Positions 11,950-22,700 of a stretch of DNA of 64,000 bases are shown in pieces. Numbering within the stretch: position 1 is the stretch's first letter; every line of letters begins with the position of its first letter. Below the pieces are notes generated by a model, which had not been told where the DNA came from, searched no databases, and saw only the letters and a program-made list of their open reading frames with translations. The DNA is taken from contig CM021322.1 in the NCBI GenBank assembly GCA_010645155.1, positions 12,115,870-12,179,869 on the forward strand. Direction: 5' to 3'. The position numbers and the translations under genes were made by a program. This DNA is from Tigriopus japonicus. Its lineage: Eukaryota > Arthropoda > Copepoda > Harpacticoida > Harpacticidae.

Positions 11950-13547
11950 ATTGTTGTTGTTGTTGTTGTTGTTTATTGAGTTTTCCACTCTTCACACCTA
12001 GAGGTGTACAACGAGTATTGGAAGTATATAATTACACCTTGAATACATGGAAAGTGTGTGATAATAAAAGAATAAGATGAATAAAATAAAATACAATAAA
12101 AATAAGGTAAAGTAAACAAACAGAGTCTTGGAACATCAAATCATTGATCAAATCATCAAGGAGAAACTAGTCAGGCACGTATCTTAAAAAATCCGTAAAC
12201 GTGATCTTTTTTATGGCTTCAGAAAACTGATGAGCACTGGAGCTCTCCCTAAGCGTCAATGGCAAAGTGTTCCATTTTTGGCAGGACCGGATAAAAAACG
12301 AGTTTATTTTGGCAAAAGACGTGACCAGAGGAGGCTCAGCACGTTTGTCTGTTGTTCCTCTGGTATGCGGAAGGTTGCCAGCCCTACCCCTGAGCCTCGA
12401 CTTTTGAAGCCATTCGGGACCGTTTCCCTCATGAAAGTAAATGTGAAAAAGACGCATGTCGAAAAATAACCTCCGGAGCTCCAAGGTCTTTAAAGAAAGG
12501 TGTTCCAAGCGTTCAGCGTACGGCACATTCCACTGACCCCTTAACGATTTGGTGAACCATCTTTGTACTTTTTCGATAGCAACGATGCTTTTGATCAGAC
12601 CTGGATTCCACACTTGGGTTGCGTACTCCAGCACTGGTCTTACATATGTGGAGAAAGCTCGCACCAAAAGCTTTGGATCACTCGTGACAAACTTCCTTTT
12701 TATCATGCCACACAATTGCCTTGCCTGGCCAGTTATCAAGAGAGAGTGCGAGTGGAATCGCAAATGTCTGTCAACGTGAACACCCAGATCTTTCATTCCG
12801 TTAACATTTTCGAGTAATGCGTTGCCTAAATGATAGGAAGGGCCCACTTGCAGGCGTGCACACCGCATGGCTTTACATTTTGAAGTGTTGAACTCCATTC
12901 TGTTTTCTGTGGCCCACTTTAAGGCCGAATCGAGATCTGTTTGCAGAATGGCAGCATCCTCTGTACCAGATATTTTGCGGAACAACTTGGTATCGTCCGC
13001 AAAATGCAACACCGGAGAGTTGACGTTTTGGCTTAAGTCGTTAATGAAGATGTTAAATAATAGTGGGCCAAGAACACTTCCTTGAGGCACTCCAGACTCT
13101 ACGCCTATCCAAGGCGAGCAACGGTCCTTTATGGTCACTCTTTGGTTACGGTCAATGAGCCAAGACATAATCCATTTCCCTAGAAGGTCTCCAATCCCCG
13201 CATTAACAAGCTTCCAGGATAATTTTAAGTGATCAACTTTATCGAAGGCTTTCGCGAAGTCGAGGTAAATTACATCAACTGATAGACTCTCTTCTAAAGC
13301 ATCGGTAACGTAGGCTTGGAATGACAAATGGTTGCTAACACATGATTTGCCAGACCTAAACCCGTGTTGCTCTGGACTGAACCACGTTCTCGCCTCTAAG
13401 GAACGCAGGACAACATTTTTGATGATCGATTCCATGAGTTTTGATGCCACAGAGGTCAACGAAATAGGTCTGTAATTGCCTGGTTTCGTCCGAGTTCCTC
13501 CTTTGAACAATGGGACAACATTGGCAACTTTCCAATCCAGTGTGGTT
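11950..13547 (-). mobile_element. 5'-truncated CR1/Jockey-like LINE, copy 1
   Basis: A non-LTR retrotransposon fragment on the minus strand. It starts inside the reverse transcriptase region (LDWKVANVVPLFKGG), keeps the catalytic FADDTKLF box, runs to the end of the ORF2-type protein (stop at 12167-12169), and then has about 200 bp of 3' UTR. The 3' end is a short tandem tail of AAC/ACA units after CTCAATAAA (near 11950-11975). The 5' truncation, lack of LTRs and tandem-repeat tail are typical of this superfamily. The reading frame of this piece is intact. It is almost identical to the second copy at 29222-32890, so the family was recently active. Confidence 0.85.
12167..13547 (-). pseudogene. 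LINE reverse transcriptase C-terminal part, open frame
   Basis: About 460 codons are open from the junction with gypsy sequence. Motifs in order are GNYRPISLTSVASKLME, HGFRSGKSC, VDVIYLDFAKAFDKV, SGVPQGSVLGPLLF, FADDTKLF and MEFNTSKCKAM. These are reverse transcriptase blocks of CR1/Jockey-type elements. The endonuclease and the start of the RT are missing. The frame is joined in phase to gypsy reverse transcriptase, so a chimeric protein could be translated in principle. I regard it as an accident of insertion. Confidence 0.8.
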
Positions 13548-14866
13548 AGAGAATCGGTCCAAACCAATCTAGAACCTTTAATAGCGGTGGCAGAGTGTAA
13601 CGGTGAAAGAATGTGGGCCATCCGAGGAACAAATCTTTGATAAAACGTCACCATGCCAAGATATCGTCGGAGTTCATGTACATTTGAAGGTTTAGGGAAT
13701 TTCTTAATAACACTGACTTTATCCGATAGTGGAAGTAGACCTTCGGATGACACCTGATGACCTAAGAATTCCACTTGTGTCTGAGCGAAAACACATTTTT
13801 TAAAGTTCAGAACCAAACCGTTAGTCTGTAACAAAACAAACACTTGGCGAAGATGATTGAGATGATCATTCAAAGAGGGACTGGCGACCAAGATATCATC
13901 AAGATAGACAAAAATGAAATCCAGCTCTCCGAATACAGAATCCATAAATCGCTGAAACGCTTGTGCGGCGTTCCGCAGACCAAATGGCATCCGCAGATAT
14001 TCAAATAAGCCAAAAGGTGTTGCAATGGCCGTCTTGGCAATGTCCTCTGGATTCATTGGAATTTGGTTATATCCTCGAGTTAGATCCATCTTCGAAAAAT
14101 AACACGCTCCAGACAAATTGGCCGAAAAATCTTGAATATTCGGTAATGGATAACTATCCGGAACAGTCATATTATTGAGACGTCGATAATCACCCACTAT
14201 CCTCCAAGAACCATCCGACTTTCGCACCATGTGCATGGGTGAAGCCCATTCACCATTGGATCGACGGCAAATTCCAAGCTCCATCATTTTTGAGTACTCT
14301 GCCTTGGCATCTTTGAACTTCATAAGATCTAAACGTCGAGGGCGACATTTTAAGGGAGGTCCTTTTGTGACAATGTGATGTAAGACATCATGTTTCGGAA
14401 CAGTGATAAATGAAGAAGGATTAAAAACACTCTGGAATTCTGAGAGAAGTTTGTTGACCGGCGTAGAAATTGACGAGGATGTGTTCATTAAAGCAGGAGA
14501 ACGAAGGAGTGAAATTGGAACCGTATACACATCACTTGAAATTACAGAATCATGTAGGTTAACGATGAAACGGTGAGAGCGTAAGAAATCTGCTCCAATA
14601 ATTGGAAAAGCCACTTCAGCCACGGTGAAAGACCAAGTAAAAGAATACGGTCCAAAATGTAGCGTTTTGTTTTTGGTGCCAAACGTAACAATTGATGTGG
14701 AATTTGCAGCAGATAATGTGGGAAAAGAATTTGGATTGTTGTGACGATCTTCCAAAGAAGCAGGAAGCAAAGATATTGGTGCTCCAATATCTACAAGAAA
14801 GTGTCGTGATGATTCTTTCTCAATCAAAAAATATAATGGTTTTAAAGAATCGGAAAAGGTCGCCAA
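13548..14866 (-). pseudogene. gypsy pol, protease and reverse transcriptase part
   Basis: The reading frame runs from about 14866 and covers an aspartic protease and the gypsy reverse transcriptase. The protease active site reads LVDIGAPISLLP, where the usual family motif is DTGA or DSGA, so the active-site Thr/Ser is replaced by Ile. The reverse transcriptase has GICRRSNGEWASPMHMV, KMDLTRGYNQIPM, and the catalytic YLDDIL box near 13890-13905. It keeps the frame up to RLVWTDS, where a LINE interrupts it before RNase H. The frame then runs on through the LINE to 12167, making an 899-codon chimera. The gene is inactive as a gypsy polyprotein. Confidence 0.85.
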
Positions 14867-14871
14867 AGGAC

Positions 14872-15582
14872 TTACTGACGACCTTCTCGCCAGTTTCCCG
14901 ACTTTTGCATCTTAGATTCACACGGAGGAATACACTTGAAAGCACGATCCCTGAACTTTGCATGATAAAAGCATAACTTCTTATTGCCATGAGCCACTAA
15001 TGGTTCTCTGATTGCACCCACGGAAGGATTCCACGCCGCTGCATGTGATGGTAAATTTTGGTTCTTCGCTAAATGCAGTTCATCTGCTCGTTTGGCCAAT
15101 TTTCGACAGTCAGAAATGTTGGACGCCACCAAATGAGAATGGAGATCCTCTGGCATGTGTTCTAAGAACAATTGCTTGAATAAAATGTCGGGTTTATGCG
15201 GACCTAATAACAAGAGCATTTGGTCCATAAGAGCCGATGGTTTACGATCACCCAATCCTGGCAAATGAAGCAATTGTGATGCACGTTGATAATCGTTAGA
15301 GCAAATGAGGAATGTAGACGAGATTTTAAGGTGGAGTATTAGTTTTTATCTGGAGGGTTTTCAAGAATATCCAAAACTCGATCAGCCGTGTCTTCATCCA
15401 GAGCCGAAACCACGTGATAATATTTGGTCTCATCTTGAGTAATCCCACGCAATGCAAATTGTGACTCGGCTTGAGAAAACCATACTTGGCATTTGTGTGG
15501 CCAGAACGGAGAAAGTTTCAATGAAATTGCACTGATAACCGGATTGGTGGAATCGGTGTCGGAAAACATGTTCAGAACGATA
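14872..15582 (-). pseudogene. gypsy gag, frame-broken
   Basis: Two minus-strand pieces (15339-15593 and 14872-15273) form one Gag. The first piece carries the capsid-like start with PFWPHKCQVWFSQAESQF and ends at a stop after PPDKN. The second continues with LPGLGDRKPSALMDQML and closes with a cysteine-rich CFYHAKFRDRAFKCIPPC knuckle-like motif. This layout is common in arthropod gypsy elements whose gag starts almost at the primer site. A stop and frame change around 15270-15340 separate the pieces, so no full Gag can be made. Confidence 0.7.
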
Positions 15583-15592
15583 GGGGTCACCA
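15583..15592 (-). promoter_or_regulatory. Retrotransposon primer binding site, tRNA-Trp-like
   Basis: The minus strand reads TGGTGACCCC two bases inside the 5' LTR. This is complementary to the GGGGTCA-CCA 3' end that I recall for animal tRNA-Trp. The match covers ten bases and then breaks down, so the tRNA identity is probable rather than certain. Confidence 0.55.
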
Positions 15593-15594
15593 AT

Positions 15595-15773
15595 TGAAGC
15601 GAACCAATAAAGTTTTAACTTCCTTTTTAATCTCAAGCCAAAAATAGACCAGGAAAAACTCCTGGAAACCCAAAAGGCAAAAGATGATAATCACGAGCAA
15701 AGCCAAAAGTCAGCTATTGCTCTCATCGATATAATAAAGAGAAAACAAGAAACAATAGTAGAAGGTCGCCACA
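15595..15773 (-). repeat. 5' LTR of the gypsy element
   Basis: This 179-bp repeat starts TGTGGCGACC on the minus strand and ends CGCTTCA. It matches 9692-9870 except at two C/T positions. It is followed by target duplication ATGG at 15774-15777. Confidence 0.9.
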
Positions 15774-16003
15774 ATGGTTTGATAGTATTTCATGCAACAA
15801 AAAAATAGGAGAATTTTATGTTCATAGTTAAACAGGCTCATTAAGAATGAGCTAACAACACCAACAAATGAAAAACTTGCTTCTTTGCTTCATTCCCTCC
15901 TCTAGCCAACCAAGCGGTCACCTCGATTTTCCGTACGACATCCAGGGTCTAGATATCCATGATCGAGTCCACCTTTCTCTACCTTGTTTAACGACGTTTG
16001 GAT

Positions 16004-17231
16004 CAGGGCTGCCAGATGGCGGTTTGGCCCGCCAGATTTTGGTGTATCTGGCGGTTTGAGGCCTCGTCTGGCGGCAAGATTTTTTATTTGGCGGGACGGA
16101 AAAATCTGGCGGTATTCTGGCGGTTAACGTTACAGTCTGACGTCGGGAAATTTCTGTTTGGCGGGGAAGAACATTTTGACAAGTTTCTGACGGTATTTAA
16201 CTGAAAATCGTGAAATTTGGCGTATTTTCTTTGATTTGTAAGATTTGTAGAAACACAGTATTGTCACACTGTTCTAGCAGAATTCAGCATAACAGAGCTC
16301 AAAGTTACAGCATTAGTTACAAAAAATAATGTAACCATTTTTGGCCCATCTCTTTCGTTTTTCTCTTCTTTATGTTAACTTTCCTGCAATTTCAGATAAA
16401 CAACCAAGAGTAGCGCTATAATTACTATAAGAGAGTGCTGGGCCGTTGAAACTAGTATTGGTAAGCTTGAAGATTTTAGCAAATAGAAGATGCTTTTCAA
16501 GCTGAAAAAGGGGCAAGCAAAATGCGCTATATTGGAAAAAAATGTGTTGGCATTGAAAAGAAAGCGTGTTGGGATGAAAAAATATATGCTTGAATGGTAA
16601 ACAAAGTGTATTGGAATGGCAAATCAATTTATTGCAGTGACACTCAAATGCCAAAGAAACTGAAGAGTTTTTAAGGAAAAACAAAAAAGGTTAAAAAATA
16701 CGATTTTGCGTTTCTGCTGGCTAAAACATGGCTAATGAAGTGCAAGAAATGCCAAAAAATCAAACTTTGTAAATATATGGGTAAAAGGTCAACCAAATAA
16801 AACACAAAATTTCCAAATATTTCAACTAGTTACAAAAGCAAATTTTTATGGTACAAAACCTTTTGAAAGGTTCACACTCATGATCATTAGCTTCAATATG
16901 ATGGTGGTTTGCTTCATTTGTGTCTTATTTGGTCTTACTGATAAACTCAAATTCAAAGTCTCATTCTATCTAAATGAGAGCAAATGTGTGCGAAAAATGT
17001 GTCTTATTAAACTGTATCAACCCAAAGGATGCTTGATAAGTTCAACTCAGCTATCTTAATTGATGAAAGGTTAGTACATATGTCTCCTCCAGAACAAATG
17101 CATAATGAGGGAACTGGAATCAGGCGTTATTCTGGCGCTTTTTTGAAAAAAATCTGGCGGCAAATTTCAATATCTGGCGTTTTTGACAGGTTGATCTGGC
17201 GTTTTTGGTCTCCAATTACCTGGCAGCCCTG
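16004..17231. mobile_element. hAT-type non-autonomous element with perfect 8-bp duplication
   Basis: The ends are CAGGGCTGCCAG at 16004 and CTGGCAGCCCTG at 17231. The octamer GTTTGGAT occurs exactly on both sides (15996-16003 and 17232-17239). Near both ends the motif TCTGGCGG/TCTGGCG recurs many times, giving subterminal repeats that a hAT transposase could bind. I see no transposase. A lone right end of the same family ends at 4841. Confidence 0.85.
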
Positions 17232-17239
17232 GTTTGGAT

Positions 17240-19011
17240 GAGCTCACAGATCGGTGAATGGGCTTGCCCATTAGGCTATGTGTTGACAAAGCTGTCACTG
17301 AAGCTGCCGTGACCGCAGATTCTCTTACAGCCGTTTATATCAACATGGCCGTTGGTGGTTTTTGTTTACGAACTCTTAGCCTCATACGTGGAGGTTGCGT
17401 GTCAGGAAATTCCGCGAGTTCGTATCCAGTATTTATACTATTATATAGGTTATCCCTGGTCTGACCCGGATTACATGGACCCTCTCAAAGTCTTTAGAAT
17501 GAAATGCTCCCTTCAAGATTGAATTGTGTGGATTTTTTCGCTCAATCTGATTGTTAATTCCATGACAAAGGGATTTAAGAAGATCAATCTAACCCCATCA
17601 AGCATGTACTTAGATCCTATCCTTGCAATGATAGGCAGGGCCATCAAATTTATGTAAAAAAATTCGCCGAAAAATGTCTTATTTTTGATAGGGTCTTTTT
17701 TTGAGAAATAATACAACAAAATCGGATATTTAAGTAATTTTATTCACACTTTTCTTGTTATACTGACTCAAAAACTAATCTTTTTTGTACTTGCGCCACC
17801 TAATTGTGTTTCATGGGTAGGAAAAAGATGCTAAAATGACTATATTTTGTCACAATTGGAGCAATAATAACAGCTTCTGTTCTTATTTTGATTTTTGACA
17901 TCCTTTTTGTAGATCATTTTCAACGGAAAAGACATTTTTTTCAACATTTTTTTCGAATTTTCCGCAATTTTTGTACTTTTGGACAAAAGTAGCACATTTT
18001 TGTGACAACGATATAAAATGCCATTTTCAACCATCAAGGGGGCCTGATGATGAACTAAATATACTTGGTAAAAAAGGTAATACACTGTATATTATTGCTT
18101 CTTTATCTTGACTTTGACGTAAAATCAAACAATTTTCCATATCATGTTCATCAAACCAGGCAATTTTCCCACATTTATTTAATTTTTTCCTCATGTATGT
18201 AATTTTGGACAAAAATCGCAGATTTCTGTAATTACATTGTAAAATGTAATTTACATCTATTTGGTGGCCCTGATGGTAAGACATGATCCTCCGGCCCTGA
18301 AGAACCCTTAGGTCCTTCAGGGCTAAGAAGGGTATTCTTCACTTCGTAGATTGATATAAATTTTCTTCTCTGCATCTTTTTTCAACAATTTACAGTCTTC
18401 TTTTGTCTTAAGAACTGCTTAAGTACTAAAAATAGAGAGAGAGAGATGAAAATTTACATCATTCTACAAAGTGAAGAATGCCCTTGAACAATGCCAATGA
18501 CAAAAACCATAACACTTTCTAAAAAGATGGCCAAGCATTATCACAAAGCAAGTCAGTGAATAAGGAGATTGAATATATTTAACTTAATACAATCAAGCAG
18601 CACAGTTTCAATTCTTTGAGAGACATCAATTGGGCATCAAATGATTGCTTGTTGAGTCCTTGTGAACTTTTGGTTTATAGGTTATGCAAATAAAATGACA
18701 TTAATCCCAATTATATTGCATTTCTTCATTAACTCCAGGCTATCACGCAGGAAAATTAACACGGTGATAACGGGCCCTCTACAGACCCTTGTTCGATCCC
18801 ACTCCATGTAATACCGTCCTCCTTGCCTAACCTATCGTAATGGGTCAACCACAATTTTTAAACGCAACAACATATAAACCAACCATATTCGATCAAAAAA
18901 CACCCTCCTGATATTTGAAATCAAAATTCCTCCAATCAAGCCAACAATCTGAACTCGTTGGACATCCGAAAGTATATTTCATGTTTAATTATTTTTTTTT
19001 AAATTAATAAA
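17240..19011. other. Intergenic DNA with an imperfect direct repeat
   Basis: No gene is recognised. Two related blocks, about 17967-18065 and 18192-18290, share the order TTTTGGACAAAA, a poly-pyrimidine stretch, and GGCCCTGATG, and look like an old tandem duplication. A small hairpin built on GCCCTGAAG/CTTCAGGGC lies near 18292-18323, and a short GA run lies near 18433. Confidence 0.45.
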
Positions 19012-19022
19012 TTAATTTTCAG

Positions 19023-19155
19023 TCAGAAATATCGCTCAAATTGATTTTGAACCTCATTTTCTGTAAAGAAATGTCTTGCTGGCATCGCCCTTTCGTTGTC
19101 TTGAACTTGCGCCCAGTCTACCTCCAGGGTAGAGTACTCCTTGGTTAATGCAAGG
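19023..19155 (-). pseudogene. Duplicated open-frame fragment, unidentified
   Basis: The minus strand is open for about 44 codons ending at TGA (19023-19025), containing EVDWAQVQDNERAMPARHFF. The same segment recurs at 33287 onward with only a few changes and the same stop. It lies downstream of gene A, and the copy lies downstream of gene B, so it belongs to the duplicated block. It could be a relic of a 3' exon. I do not recognise it, and it may be noncoding. Confidence 0.3.
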
Positions 19156-19771
19156 ATGACTCAACGAAGGATATATTACAGAATACCACATAAGGCCGAG
19201 TTACTACAATGAAAATTCAACGGAACATTTACTGCTTTGAAATAACCTCTCATTTTAGTACAATGACAGGCCTTAAGCTGTATTTCTGTAATTCGTCCTG
19301 AGAAATTAGTTACCCCCAAACATATTTTTACATTTTTTGCCCGTCCCTACTCATAATATTCTTATCATCCAGTCATTGAATTGCAGAAAGGCCACTATTC
19401 TATTATCAGTATCTTCTACATTCATTTCTTGAGTGGTTTCAACTGAAGGCTTAATTGAAACGTTCATGGGATCGACTTTTGGTGAAGAAAGAGGCTTGGT
19501 TCTAAAATTGACCTTGCACTTTAAATAGACAAAAAAAATCAACAAAAAGTGGCAACCATAATTATTGGTTTGTTAGGCGATTCTTAATCGTAACAACATA
19601 TAAAACAACCACATTTGATCAAAAAAACACTCACCTGAAATTTGAAATCAAAATTCCACCAATCAAAACAACAATTTGAACTCGTTAGACATCCAAAAGT
19701 ATATTTCGTGTTAAACAATTATGAATTCGTTTAAAAAACACTGTAAGACTTTATTTACAAAGTTAGCATTT

Positions 19772-22700
19772 TTAGGATCCCTGGAAGTATTGAAGAAAGA
19801 CAGGCCCTATCCTTTTATCATGAACCAAGTCCTTCATGACAATCTTGGGCTCCTTGGTGAAGATGGAAGACAAAGGGTGACAGCCTGTGTGGCCAGTTTT
19901 GTTGGAATGATTGACCATGTCTTGAGTAGAATCTATGACAACCATACTGTGATTCAAATGAAAGCAAGTTTTCCCTTCACAGGGTTGACATTGGCGGCAG
20001 ATAAACATTCCACTATTAATTTGTTCCATGTCAACGAATTTGGTACTTGTCTTTTGGAGAGAATGGGTTGATTTAATCGACATGTCTGTCATTTCATTTT
20101 GGTACTTGGGAACACCTTGTGGGAAGGCTTTGCCTTTGAACTTCTTTGAAGGTCTGGTCAATGCCTCGGCATTCTGTTTCTTTCTTTTTGAACTAAATCT
20201 TGAACCATTGGACCTTATGTCTGCTTGTTGGAAATTTTGAGCCGGAATAATGTTTCTTTCCACATTTGGACAAGGCTTGAACTCAGTAGCTTTTCCTCCG
20301 GAGTGCCTTGTTAATTTTTGAGGGGACCTGGGATTTCCACCTAATACATTTGTCCTTTGATATAACTTGGCACCAATAACGGAAATGTGTTCCTCATTTT
20401 GACGGTTATCATCAGTTTCCAAGTATTTCCCCAAACAAACCATCACTTTGGTTTTAGCTTTATCTGGAAAAAACACAATCTATCATTAGTAAAGATTCAT
20501 TGTATTTGTTAAAACATAATTCTTACTTGATATGTTGTGTTTTCCACACTGATCCTCAAAATAATACTGGCTTGGCGTTACAAAATTCTTCTTGCATTCT
20601 GAACAAGAGGTGTCTCTGTGATGCTGATCTTGATGAAGGGCAAAGATCATAGGAGAGGCACACTTTTTAAAACAAGTTAAACAAGTCACTGGCTCTTTGC
20701 AAAAATAATCCACCAAGAAGTCTCTCGCTTTCCATGTGTGGGCACTCACGACATGCAAGAGCAAATGGGTGGCATGATCAAATTTGACCTCACATTTTGG
20801 GCAAGTAGTCACTTCTGTAATTGATTCGACAATATTTGAGTAAGGCTGTAGAGACTTGGAGGATTTGTTGGGTCGATTTGGAGTTCCTGTCCTACTTTTT
20901 GGGGTAAAGGGCCCCTTGGGATTTGTCTTTTTACGAAGTTCTCCACCTATTAATGGCTTGCTCGCCTTCTGGCGAATGTTGGCTTTTTTAGAACCACCAA
21001 TAGGAGATTTGCAAATAAAAACTGTCCCACTCTGCTTAGAATTATGATGACTGGTTGATTGAAAATCGTTTTGGGGGCTAAAACTAGGTTTTGGTTCGGA
21101 ATCTTGGTAATGACTTTGACAAGGTGTTGGTTGAGTATCTTGATGCGGACTTTGACATGGTGTTGGTTGAAAATCTTGATGCGGACTTTGACGAACTGCT
21201 TGTTGCTTATCTTGATGCGGACTTTGACGAACTGCTTGTTGTTTATCTTGATGCGGACTTTGACGAACTGCTTGTTGTTTATCTTGATGCGGACTTTGAC
21301 GAACTGCTTGTTGTTTATCTTGATGCGGACTTTGACAAAGTGTTGGTTGAGAATCTTGTTTGGTTCTCCAATTACAATGAGGTGTTGGTTGATTATCTTG
21401 TTTAGAACTACAATTGTAGTGAGTTGTTGGTTGAAAATCTTGTGGTAGACTATGATATGGTTGTGGTTGACAATTTTTTAAGGGACAATGATGAGGCTTT
21501 GGTTGAGATTGTCCAGAATTTCTTAGAGAACTATGATGAAGTTTTGGTTCATATTGTTTAGAATCCTGTTTGAAACCTGATGAAAAATCTTGAATTTTAT
21601 CAGCGGACGTGGCTATTTTAACAGATCCACTTGGCGGTTGATTGGTTTTAAAGGAGCTTTTGGGAATTCCATTTGGAGAAGACTCACTACCTGCTTTAGT
21701 AGAAAATTTATTTTGTAAAGCATGGGCTTCCCCAAACTTGGACAAACGTGATTCTTGACACATGATCATAGCGTTTTGTTGATCGACTAACATGGCATAC
21801 TTGAGTAACCCTTGATGATTGACAACCCGAATGCCAAAGATCTCCTCATGGATGACATCCACCAATTCCAAGCTCTTCATGCAGGTGAAAGATTTCACAT
21901 TGCGTCGAATAACTTTGTCTAAATAGTTCATTATATCCACAACGGTGGATTTTACTGGATTTATGTGTGACACTTCACACCACTTCAAGTAGCTCATAAT
22001 GTACTGTTCATTTACCATATGTACTGATGTATCAAAATGTGCTTTTTCATTGACTTTGATCTGGCACAGATAGCAAAACAAGGACTTCTCTTTGGTCATT
22101 GGTTTCACAACTTGATCCCTGGCAACATGACTAAAATGTTGAGGAGAGAACACATGGAGACGCAGGTGTAAATAGTCGTTAAATTCTTCTTGGCAAGAAA
22201 AACACTGAATAACATTAGGGATTCCACTCTCTTGCCTTTGACGAGAATTAAGCTCGTGTAACGCACTTTTCAAATGATCCAAAATGTCCCAAACGTCGTG
22301 ACCTTCATGGGGACAAGTATAACACAAGAAGTGGAAGAGCTCCCTTTCTTTGGTTGAAATAAGGGTTTGAATGTGATCTTGGCATTCCCGGACTTTATGA
22401 CTTTCATGTTGCATGTTGGACACCAAGGCCAAAACCCGTTGTATATTTGCTCGAATGGGATTTAGTTTGTAATGGACCAACTTCAAGAACAGGTTGATGT
22501 CTTCCACTGGGGCAGTTTTTGTGCAAATTGCTCTCCTTTGACAAAACCTGACAAATGTGTTGAAAATTTCCACCGTACTTAAATGGTATTGATCCTTCAT
22601 GTGCAAGGTTAAGTCTGCCACGTATTCGAGGCAAATTTCACAATAAGTTTCCATAGAACTTGAGCAATCCATCGACAAGGAATCTGTATCCACTCTTTTG

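Larger units (their letters stand above)
9692..15773 (-). mobile_element. Ty3/gypsy LTR retrotransposon, degenerate, with nested insertions
   Basis: This is a complete-length but dead element read on the minus strand. Both LTRs are 179 bp (15595-15773 is 5', 9692-9870 is 3'), differ at two positions, and run TG...CA. The 4-bp target duplication ATGG flanks it at 9688-9691 and 15774-15777. Order on the minus strand is LTR, primer site, gag, protease, reverse transcriptase, RNase H, integrase with a GPY/F module, polypurine tract, LTR. This is the Ty3/gypsy order. A 5'-truncated LINE sits between reverse transcriptase and RNase H, and a mariner derivative between RNase H and integrase. Gag has broken frames and the integrase core is partly deleted. 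Near-identical LTRs suggest a fairly young insertion, although gene conversion can also keep LTRs alike. Confidence 0.9.

Noticed and set aside
12230..13085. Plus-strand frames opposite the LINE, repeated at 29817-30353
   Set aside because: They lie antisense to well-conserved reverse transcriptase motifs and recur only because the LINE has two copies.
18780..18830. tRNA-like T-loop sequence GTTCGATCCC
   Set aside because: No matching acceptor, D or anticodon stems can be formed around it.
21160..21345. Regular 36-bp repeats that could suggest a CRISPR array
   Set aside because: The units are directly adjacent with no spacers and encode a 12-residue repeat in an animal gene.
21059..21448. 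Plus-strand open frames (129 and 104 codons) over the zinc-finger gene A
   Set aside because: They are by-products of the 36-bp coding repeat, whose length is a multiple of three, so all frames stay open. The minus-strand frame is the conserved one.
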